NCBI RefSeq assembly: GCF_014211975.1
Contig: NZ_CP060084.1
Location: forward strand, 4,475,001 to 4,539,000
Source: Teredinibacter haidensis
Lineage (GTDB): Bacteria > Pseudomonadota > Gammaproteobacteria > Pseudomonadales > Cellvibrionaceae
DNA length: 64,000 nt
Direction of reading: 5' to 3'
The translations under genes and the position numbers were made by a program. Of this stretch, positions 43,882-50,959 are shown one piece after another. The stretch's first letter is position 1, and each line of letters begins with the position of its first letter. A model generated the notes under the pieces. That model saw only the letters and a list, made by a program, of their open reading frames with translations, had not been told where the DNA came from and ran no database searches.

Positions 43882-44395
43882 GGGAGTTGTCCTCCTCGGG
43901 ATTAGAAAAATGTCTAAAAATATTCAGTTTTAAATCTGCCGGCTCTTCATGCATTTTTATATTAACAAGCAGCATCTCATCGCCAGAAAGCATTTGAGTA
44001 TTGTGATTCTCGTTGTTAAGACAGGCTAGGTAATTTTTGCGAAACCTCTGTGCGTCTACTTCGTACCTTTCTTCGCAGTCCCGGCAATAAATGGCGGCGG
44101 GAATTTCTTCTATATAAAGTGGAACGATGGGAGAAAAGAAAACACTATTGTGAGTACTGTTGGCGTGTTGTTTGTGGGAGGGCCAGTAACGGTGAAAATC
44201 GTGAAGAGCAACATCAAAAGCGCGTTTGAGTAAATGTTTGTCGACGCCTGAAAATAGACTCAGCTGAACCGTGAGCGCGGTAATAATGAGGTTACTGGTG
44301 GTGTCGTTGTAATTCGGGTGCAGCTGGCGATATTGGTCTTTTGCTATTTTCAACGCTTCTCGTAGGAGGTTTTGACATAGACTGAACTCATGCAT
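43874..44395 (-). CDS. hypA: Hydrogenase nickel-insertion protein HypA, long variant with altered zinc site
   Basis: HypA carries nickel to the large subunit together with HypB. The N-terminal nickel site MHEF is intact. At 173 residues it is much longer than the usual ~113-120, with an extra segment (about 80-105, rich in His and Ser) and a C-terminal extension. Only the first half of the structural zinc site is clear (CRDC); where the second CxxC is expected the sequence reads ACLNNENH, so one Cys is missing. Zinc may use another ligand or the fold may differ. It overlaps both hypC and hypB by 8 bases, so it is in a working operon and not obviously broken. Confidence 0.88.
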   Translation of the reverse strand: MHEFSLCQNLLREALKIAKDQYRQLHPNYNDTTSNLIITALTVQLSLFSGVDKHLLKRAFDVALHDFHRYWPSHKQHANSTHNSVFFSPIVPLYIEEIPAAIYCRDCEERYEVDAQRFRKNYLACLNNENHNTQMLSGDEMLLVNIKMHEEPADLKLNIFRHFSNPEEDNSHV

Positions 44396-44660
44396 GAGAG
44401 CCTCCAGAGTTAGCCCCTTCGTTACTTATTGCAGTTATTTGTTTTGCTTGCATTGCGTCGTAGGTTTCTCTGCTGGCCTGTGCATCGGGAGCAGGTACCT
44501 TTTGGATGGCGTAACCCAGGTGAACGAGCACGTAGTCGCCTTCTTGTGGCTGCTGCCCATCGATTAAATGAAGATTTACATCTCGAAAAACACCAGCTGC
44601 TTCGCAGTTGGCGATATCCTCACGGATCTCTCGAATTTTCATGGGAATTGCTAGGCACAT
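44388..44660 (-). CDS. hypC: Hydrogenase maturation chaperone HypC
   Basis: HypC binds HypD and the hydrogenase precursor to pass on the iron unit. The 90-residue OB-fold protein begins with the essential MCLAIPM, in which Cys2 binds the metal unit, and has YVLVHLGYAIQKV typical of the family. It is the first gene of the leftward hyp operon, preceded by AAGG at a usable spacing. Confidence 0.95.
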   Translation of the reverse strand: MCLAIPMKIREIREDIANCEAAGVFRDVNLHLIDGQQPQEGDYVLVHLGYAIQKVPAPDAQASRETYDAMQAKQITAISNEGANSGGSHA

Positions 44661-45178
44661 AAAACAACCTTATGATAATGCGGGAAAACTATTTCACCGT
44701 TCAAGAGTTTATGCCCGGCAAAGGTTGTATTTATTGATATATCGCATATTTCACCTGTGTCTTTTGGATTACTTTTAAAAACGGGATTTTTTTAGGTAGA
44801 GCGAGTGAAGCAATGCCGGAAGAAACTCCCAATGTTCGCGTTATCTCTAGTACGGTGGAATTGGCTCCGTGCTGTGTATGATTGCGATCGATAAGTAGCA
44901 GCTCTCTTATAGCTGTTACTGGTGCTGTACGATATGGCGATTAAGAAAACTTTTTCGGCTCGCCGGGCTTTATTTAAGCTCACAATAATAATTTACTGAA
45001 GCAGCTGAAAAAACCTTCCTTTACTGTCTTCGCAGTCTACAAGGGATAGAACGCGGTGTTTATTAAGATCACCACCGTTCGCAACGATCCTTGTTATGCG
45101 TATTCTTCATTAAAAAAATATTTTTCGAAATAACAAGACCGTTGCATTGGCTAATGTTTTCGCAGAAGGAAGTTTGCT
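44661..45178. promoter_or_regulatory. Divergent control region between hyp and hydrogenase operons
   Basis: The 518-base gap must hold the promoters for both operons. A TTGAT-ATAT-CGCAT element at 44734-44747 has one good half of an FNR/CRP-type site but a poor second half. AGAAGGAAG at about 45163-45171 is the ribosome-binding site of the first hydrogenase subunit. No clear -24/-12 (sigma-54) promoter was seen. Confidence 0.35.
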
Positions 45179-46300
45179 ATGGCTGTTCATTTTCTTGCGC
45201 CAGAGAACTTGCCCAATTTACTCAGCACTTTAACCGCATCCGGTTATGAGCTTATTGGCCCAAAAGTTCGCGATGGCACTATTGTTTACGATCATCTGGA
45301 CGATGTAACAGATTTGCCTCAAGGCGTTGAATCTGTGCAAAAGCCGGGCTCCTACGAGCTCATTGAAACCTCATCGAGCCGCTACTTTAATTGGGCCAAC
45401 GGCGCTGCCGCGCTAAAGCCGCTTATCTATCAAGCGCGCCAACCTCTCTGGCACGCAGAGCAAGTAGCGGAGGTTCGTGACGGCGGTTTGGTTTTTCGCG
45501 ACGCGGTTCCTGACCCTGTTCCAAGGGCGGTGATTGGTGTTCGGCCCTGCGATATTGCGGCTATGAAAATTCATGACAAGCACTTTTTAGAGAACGATTT
45601 TGTCGATGCTTATTATGAGGCAGAGCGCAAAAGCCTGTTTACGGTTGCGGTTAATTGTTCCTCCTGTAATGAAACCTGCTTCTGTGCTTCAACCGGTGAT
45701 GGCCCAGCCGTAGAAGATGGTTACGATCTTTTGTTGGATGAACTGGATTCTGGTTTTCTCATTCGCGCGGGTTCCAATGCCGGAGCTGAAATTCTTGCCA
45801 AGCTACCGGTTATTAATGCTGGTAGTGATTTAATTGAGCTGGCGGAAGTGCAAACTTTGCAAGCCTCGGCAAAACAAAAGCGTTACCTCATTGATGAAAA
45901 TATGCATGCGAATTTATTTTCTCAGTTGGATAGCCGCGAGTGGGATTCTATTGCAGAACGTTGTTTGGCTTGCGGCAACTGCACCTCTGTTTGCCCAACC
46001 TGTTTCTGTCATCGAGAAACTGAGTCGGCTGATCTTGACGGTAAAAGTACCACTCATTTTCGCGAGTGGGACAGTTGTTTTAATGATGACCATAGCGAGA
46101 TGCACGGTCATTCGATTCGCGACAGCAGTACGTTGCGTTACCGTCAGTGGATGCTGCATAAATTGGGCAGCTGGGTGACACAGTATGGTCGTTCGGGTTG
46201 CGTGGGTTGTGGTCGTTGTATCACCTGGTGCCCAGCTGGAATTGATTTTCCTGCAGAAGCCAATGCTATAAGCGGGGAGTATGCGTTATGGGAACAATAG
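45179..46300 (+). CDS. NiFe-hydrogenase (group 3b / sulfhydrogenase) beta subunit, 4Fe-4S protein
   Basis: A 373-residue electron-transfer subunit, related to sulfhydrogenase beta and anaerobic sulfite reductase A. The middle has a Cys-rich CSSCNETCFCA element. The C-terminal third carries two ferredoxin-type motifs, CLACGNCTSVCPTCFC and CVGCGRCITWCPAG, for two 4Fe-4S clusters. It relays electrons between the flavin subunit and the NiFe module in the cytoplasm. It overlaps the next gene by 13 bases. Confidence 0.92.
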   Translation: MAVHFLAPENLPNLLSTLTASGYELIGPKVRDGTIVYDHLDDVTDLPQGVESVQKPGSYELIETSSSRYFNWANGAAALKPLIYQARQPLWHAEQVAEVRDGGLVFRDAVPDPVPRAVIGVRPCDIAAMKIHDKHFLENDFVDAYYEAERKSLFTVAVNCSSCNETCFCASTGDGPAVEDGYDLLLDELDSGFLIRAGSNAGAEILAKLPVINAGSDLIELAEVQTLQASAKQKRYLIDENMHANLFSQLDSREWDSIAERCLACGNCTSVCPTCFCHRETESADLDGKSTTHFREWDSCFNDDHSEMHGHSIRDSSTLRYRQWMLHKLGSWVTQYGRSGCVGCGRCITWCPAGIDFPAEANAISGEYALWEQ

Positions 46301-47172
46301 AGTTAGAGGAAGCCGCAGTGGGTTGTAACGCGAGTAAAATTATTCGTAACGATTATGTGCCAATTGCCGCAACCATTGTAGAGCGCATCGAAGAAACGCC
46401 CAATATCTTTACTTGGAAATTGCGCATCGATGACCCGAAGCTTAGGGGTGATTTCACGTTTAAATGTGGCCAATTCAATATGGTGTATTTGTTTGGTGTT
46501 GGTGAGGTTGCTATTTCTATTATGGGTAGAGACGGGGACTATCTTTTACATACGATTCAAGCCGTTGGTCGCGTTACCAATGCCATGTCCAATTTAGCCG
46601 TTGGACAGAGGGTTGGCCTCCGCGGCCCTTATGGTGTGGGTTGGCCGATGAATGAAGCCAAGAGTCGAGATTTGGTTTTTATTACCGGCGGTCTTGGTTG
46701 CGCGCCGGTCGCCTCCGCTATACACGAAGCGATTGCTCACAGGGAAGAGTACGGTCGAATTGTCATTATGCAAACGGTATTGCATCGTAACGATATGCTA
46801 TGGGAACCCCAGTACGACGAATGGCGAAAAGTACGCGCAACGCAAGTTCTGCTCGCATCCGACCGTGATAAAACCGCATGGCCGAACTGGAAAAAAGGTC
46901 GCGTTGCCGCATTGTTTAGCGAGGCAAAATTCGACATTAAACACTGTGCTGTAATGTGTTGTGGCCCACACCCAATGATGACCGGAACATCGCGTGCACT
47001 GCTCAATATGGGTGTGAGGGAAGAGGATATTTACCTGAGCCTTGAACGCAATATGCAGTGCGCTTTGGGACATTGTGGCCACTGCCAAATGGATGAAGCC
47101 TTTGTCTGTAAAGACGGGCCAGTATTCACCTATCAGCGCATTAAAGATGTGCTTGAACGCAGGGGGTTTTAA
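46288..47172 (+). CDS. Group 3b hydrogenase gamma subunit, FAD/NAD(P)-binding
   Basis: 294 residues of the ferredoxin-NADP reductase superfamily. An FAD-binding barrel (about 20-110) is followed by a nucleotide-binding domain with FITGGLGCAPV and VMCCGPHPMM. A C-terminal 2Fe-2S site follows: MQCALGHCGHCQ and a later Cys in FVCKDGPVF. It is the site where NAD(P)H is formed or used. It lies second in the four-subunit operon. Confidence 0.93.
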   Translation: MGTIELEEAAVGCNASKIIRNDYVPIAATIVERIEETPNIFTWKLRIDDPKLRGDFTFKCGQFNMVYLFGVGEVAISIMGRDGDYLLHTIQAVGRVTNAMSNLAVGQRVGLRGPYGVGWPMNEAKSRDLVFITGGLGCAPVASAIHEAIAHREEYGRIVIMQTVLHRNDMLWEPQYDEWRKVRATQVLLASDRDKTAWPNWKKGRVAALFSEAKFDIKHCAVMCCGPHPMMTGTSRALLNMGVREEDIYLSLERNMQCALGHCGHCQMDEAFVCKDGPVFTYQRIKDVLERRGF

Positions 47173-47174
47173 TC

Positions 47175-47972
47175 ATGACAACGACAAAAAAACCGCGCGT
47201 AAGTGTGCACAAATTTGCATCCTGTTCTGGTTGCCAGCTGGCATTCATCAATATGGGTGAAAACTTGATTAAGCTCACCGAACTGGTGGATATCGTCCAC
47301 TTTGCCGAGGCTGGAGCGCTGGGGCCAGACGATGATGTGGATATCAGCTTTATTGAGGGCTCGATTACTACGCCTCACGATGTAGAGCGCCTAGAACATA
47401 TTCGCGAACACAGTACCTATGTGATTACGGTCGGTGCCTGCGCAACGTCCGGAGGGATTCAGGCACTAAAAAATAATGCCGATAGTGATGTTTGGATGCG
47501 TTCGGTCTATGCCAAGCCGGAATACATCAGTTCGCTCTCGACCTCTGCGGCAATTAAAAATCATGTGAAAGTTGATTTTGAATTGTGGGGCTGCCCTGTC
47601 GATGTTCGTCAGATGCTTGCAACGGTTCGCCAGCTATTGTTTGGTGTTATGCCTGTCGATAACAAGGAGAAAGTGTGTCAGGAATGTAAGCGCAGAGGTA
47701 CAGCCTGCATTATGGTTACAAAAAAAGAGCCGTGTATGGGGCCGGTAACCCGCACCGGTTGCGGCGCTCTTTGCCCCTCTTATGGTGCGGCGTGTTATGC
47801 CTGTTACGGGCCGGCAGAAAATACCAATGTGAAAAGCCTGGGTAATCGGTTTATTGGTTTTGGGTTGGATCCGAACAGCGTAAAGCGCAAGTTCCTGTCC
47901 ATACACAGTGCAACGCCGGAATTTTCCGAAGCCAATACGTTCTGGACCGATACTGGAGGTGTTGAATTATGA
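47175..47972 (+). CDS. Group 3b hydrogenase delta (small) subunit
   Basis: This 265-residue protein is the iron-sulfur small subunit that pairs with the NiFe large subunit. The proximal-cluster ligands are visible in SCSGCQLAF, GACATSGG and GCPVDVRQ. A C-terminal Cys-rich region (CQECKRRGTACIM, GCGALCPSYGAACYACYG) suggests more clusters. It starts 2 bases after the gamma subunit and overlaps the alpha start by 4 bases. Confidence 0.93.
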   Translation: MTTTKKPRVSVHKFASCSGCQLAFINMGENLIKLTELVDIVHFAEAGALGPDDDVDISFIEGSITTPHDVERLEHIREHSTYVITVGACATSGGIQALKNNADSDVWMRSVYAKPEYISSLSTSAAIKNHVKVDFELWGCPVDVRQMLATVRQLLFGVMPVDNKEKVCQECKRRGTACIMVTKKEPCMGPVTRTGCGALCPSYGAACYACYGPAENTNVKSLGNRFIGFGLDPNSVKRKFLSIHSATPEFSEANTFWTDTGGVEL

Positions 47973-49276
47973 CCAATATAAATCCGGAACGGGACATTGA
48001 TATCAATGTCCCCGTAATGGTTCGCGTGGAGGGTGAAGGTGCGCTGGAATTTACGGCAAAAAGTGGTGAGATCGAAAAATTACATTTAAAAATTTACGAG
48101 CCTCCACGCTTGTTCGAAAAATTTTTGGAGGGCCAGAATTACACCGAAGTCCCGGTAATGGCCGCACGAATTTGTGGTATTTGTCCCATTGCTTACCAGA
48201 TGACCTCTATCCGTGCCATTGAGCGTTTGTTCGGTGTTGATCCGGGCCCCTGGGTTCACGATATGCGTCGCGTCGTACAATGTGGTGAATGGTTGCAAAG
48301 CCATGCGCTGCATATCCACCTACTGGCAACACCAGACTTTCTCGGTTATGACAATGCCATTGCTATGGCGCAGGATCATCCTGAAACTGTTAAGCGAGGT
48401 ATGAAACTTCAGGGCTTGGGTAATGATCTTTTGGCGCTGCTCGGTGGTCGCTCTGTTCACCCTATCGGTTTGAAAGTGGGTGGTTTTTATCGCGCACCGG
48501 AAAAACGTGAAGTCAGCGATTTGGTGGATCGATTGGAAAATGCGCTGGAAGATGCGCGCGGTGTGGTTGAGTGGACAGCGGGTTTGGACTTACCGATGGA
48601 TCATCAGGCCTTCAACTGCGTTGCAGTACATAATGATCAGGAATACGGTTTGAACGAAGGTGTTCTGGTTACCACGCGTCATCAGCAAATCAACTTTGAG
48701 GATTACCCCACACGCTTTAAAGAGCATCAGGTGAAACATTCCACAGCCTTTTATTCCACTTTGGATAACGAAAGTTATTTCGTCGGACCTTTGGCGCGGA
48801 TGAATTTGAACTTCGATCAATTGCCGCAGGAAGTAAAAAAACTGTGTGCCGATGTCGGCTTGAAATTCCCTAGTACCAACATGTTTGATAACGTGCGCGC
48901 GCGGGCTGTGGAAAGTTATTACTGTATTCTGGAAGGCCTTAGAATTTTGAAAAATTATCAGCGACCGAAGCATGCCTGTGTGGATGTAACGCCTAAACCG
49001 GGTATTGCTCGTCACTGCACCGAGGCGCCTCGCGGCATGATTTTCCATCAATTCAAAATTGACGGAAACGGTAAGGTAGAAACGGCTTGCATGATTCCGC
49101 CGACCAGTCAGAACCAGGCAAGTATTGAAGCCAACCTGAAAAATGCCGTACTGGAATACGGGCTGGATAATCCTGATGACGATTTACGTATGCTATGCGA
49201 GAAAATTATTCGTAATTATGACCCCTGTATTTCCTGTTCCACGCACTTTCTTAACCTCAAGATAAACCGGGAGTAG
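47969..49276 (+). CDS. Group 3b NiFe-hydrogenase alpha (large, catalytic) subunit
   Basis: 435 residues with both cysteine pairs that bind the NiFe site: RICGICPIAYQ (L1) near residue 68 and DPCISCSTHFLNLKINRE (L2) at the C-terminus. The short tail after the final CSTH motif is the part removed by the maturation protease encoded next. The subunit set beta-gamma-delta-alpha defines a bidirectional, NADP-linked group 3b enzyme, known in some cases also to reduce sulfur. The gene is intact and in frame with its operon. Confidence 0.95.
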   Translation: MTNINPERDIDINVPVMVRVEGEGALEFTAKSGEIEKLHLKIYEPPRLFEKFLEGQNYTEVPVMAARICGICPIAYQMTSIRAIERLFGVDPGPWVHDMRRVVQCGEWLQSHALHIHLLATPDFLGYDNAIAMAQDHPETVKRGMKLQGLGNDLLALLGGRSVHPIGLKVGGFYRAPEKREVSDLVDRLENALEDARGVVEWTAGLDLPMDHQAFNCVAVHNDQEYGLNEGVLVTTRHQQINFEDYPTRFKEHQVKHSTAFYSTLDNESYFVGPLARMNLNFDQLPQEVKKLCADVGLKFPSTNMFDNVRARAVESYYCILEGLRILKNYQRPKHACVDVTPKPGIARHCTEAPRGMIFHQFKIDGNGKVETACMIPPTSQNQASIEANLKNAVLEYGLDNPDDDLRMLCEKIIRNYDPCISCSTHFLNLKINRE

Positions 49277-49280
49277 GGAA

Positions 49281-49787
49281 GTGTCTGTACTGATTGCCGC
49301 TTTGGGCTCGGCTCATGGAGCCGATAGCTTGGGCTGGGAGGTGGCAGATTTTATTGAGCGCCATCTTTCCGGTGGGTGCGTGTTATTGCCCGGCGGCGCC
49401 TTCGAAATAAAGGCGGGCGAACTGAGGATTAAAAAATACCTCCATCCGACAGCCATGCTCGCCGATCTAGCCTCCCATTCGCATGTTTTTTTTATCGATG
49501 CCTGCCGTTCCAGCGAACACAGCTACGGTGAGCTGCTCTCGTTTTCAGCCCACGAACTCCAGCCCGGAGCGGGAGTACTTTCCAGTCACGGGGCGGGGTT
49601 AAGCGATGCGGTGTGCTTGGCAAAGACTCTGGGCGTATTGCCCCTGGACTGCCATGTACTGGGCCTAAATGTCTACGGACAAGAAGCAACTGCTGTGGAT
49701 GAAGGGCTACAGCAACGGCTGATTAGAGCCGTTTGGGAAGAGGTTTCAGCAGTCCTCACGCAGTCATATCTTCCCCCCACTGTTTAA
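49281..49787 (+). CDS. Hydrogenase maturation protease, divergent
   Basis: This 168-residue protein is assigned to the HycI/HybD-type endopeptidases that trim the large-subunit tail. The usual GxGNxxxxDDGxG opening is replaced by ALGSAHGADSLGWEVAD. Candidate nickel ligands remain: Asp in that segment, Asp in FFIDACRSS, and His in LSSHGAGLSD. It starts with GTG 49281, 4 bases after the alpha subunit, which strongly supports the role. It is somewhat more divergent than the rest of the operon. Confidence 0.8.
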   Translation: MSVLIAALGSAHGADSLGWEVADFIERHLSGGCVLLPGGAFEIKAGELRIKKYLHPTAMLADLASHSHVFFIDACRSSEHSYGELLSFSAHELQPGAGVLSSHGAGLSDAVCLAKTLGVLPLDCHVLGLNVYGQEATAVDEGLQQRLIRAVWEEVSAVLTQSYLPPTV

Positions 49788-49903
49788 GCGTGCAGCCTTA
49801 TAAATTCTCGGTGCTCATAGCGCTATGATTTAGCGCTTCCTCTTATGCTGGCTATACTTTTGTCAGCCCCCCTAAAAATTCACGGTATGTGAGGACGTTT
49901 ACC

Positions 49904-50959
49904 ATGACGTCATCCTGGTTCTACAGGTTTGGTTTAATACTGATTTCACTGTGGTTATTCTCCTGTGACAAGGAGCGGTCGCAGTTATTTCGCTGGGATA
50001 TGCAATCCCAGGCGGTTGCCACAAGTATGGATTTTCGTGAACTCGAGGTTTTCGCTCAATCCGTAGAGCGCATGAGTTCAGGCAGGCTTGTGATCACGGT
50101 ACATTCTGCAGGCTCGTTAACCGATGGTCCCGATATTTTCCTAGCGGTGTCCGAAGGGCGTATACCAATGGGAAATGGCTGGCCTAACTGGTGGAACGGT
50201 CAACACCCTGCTTGGTCCGTGATGAATGCCATTCCCTTCGATTTTATGAATCTTGATGCTTCCATGATGTTTTTTATGGTGGGTGATGGAATGAAAATTG
50301 CCAATGAAATCTCCCAGCCCCAAGGTGTGATCTGGCGACCTGCCTGGTGGGCGGGAATGGAGTTTGGGCTACTTTCCTCCAGCACAATTACTGAGCTGTC
50401 GGACCTTAAAGGCAAGCGCGTTCGTATTGGTCCAGGTTTGCCCAGTGAAGTACTGGCTGCAGCCTCTGGCGCCTATACGATCCCCCTGGTTCCGGAGGAG
50501 ATTCGTCCGGCACTTGAAGCAGGTGAGATATTCGCCGTAGAGTGGACAACAGCGTTTGGTGTGTTGGATCTGGATTTGCAGGGGCTCGCCCCCCATGCCA
50601 TCACTCCCGCCGTCTGGCAGCCTTCGGTGTTGTCCGATTTTCTGATAAACGAAAAAGCCTATAACCAACTGCCGCAAGACTTGCAGGAAATACTGGAAAC
50701 GGCCATGCGAGCATTTTCACTGACGGCGACACTAAAGTTAAAGATGGCAGATTTCAAAGCATTGGATGAGCTGATGCGCCAAGGGATGACTTTTACTCGC
50801 TGGAGCGCTACCGACCTACAAAAATGGCGAAGATCTACGGATACTGTGCTGGAATCCTATCGCGAAGGAGATGCAATAAGTGCGCATCTGCTGAATGAAA
50901 AGCAGAGATTTAAAACCATCTATGAAGACTACTATAAGTGGTTTGGGCCTTACGACTGA
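49904..50959 (+). CDS. TRAP-type (DctP-like) solute-binding lipoprotein
   Basis: 351 residues from ATG 49904 (GAGG at 49891-49894); the frame is open to GTG 49889. The lipobox LFSC marks a lipoprotein. DctP-family features are visible: SGRLVITVHSAGSL, the helix LSDLKGKRVRIGPGLPSEVL, VEWTTAFG, and the late YNQLPQDLQEILETAM. No TRAP permease genes (DctQ/DctM) are nearby. Instead it is joined to a membrane GGDEF-EAL gene by a TGATG overlap, so it may present a ligand to that sensor. The ligand is unknown. Confidence 0.85.
   Translation: MTSSWFYRFGLILISLWLFSCDKERSQLFRWDMQSQAVATSMDFRELEVFAQSVERMSSGRLVITVHSAGSLTDGPDIFLAVSEGRIPMGNGWPNWWNGQHPAWSVMNAIPFDFMNLDASMMFFMVGDGMKIANEISQPQGVIWRPAWWAGMEFGLLSSSTITELSDLKGKRVRIGPGLPSEVLAAASGAYTIPLVPEEIRPALEAGEIFAVEWTTAFGVLDLDLQGLAPHAITPAVWQPSVLSDFLINEKAYNQLPQDLQEILETAMRAFSLTATLKLKMADFKALDELMRQGMTFTRWSATDLQKWRRSTDTVLESYREGDAISAHLLNEKQRFKTIYEDYYKWFGPYD

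Noticed and set aside
44734..44747. FNR/CRP-like site TTGAT-ATAT-CGCAT upstream of hypC.
   Set aside because: Only one half matches the consensus; the other half is poor, so it is not called as a site.
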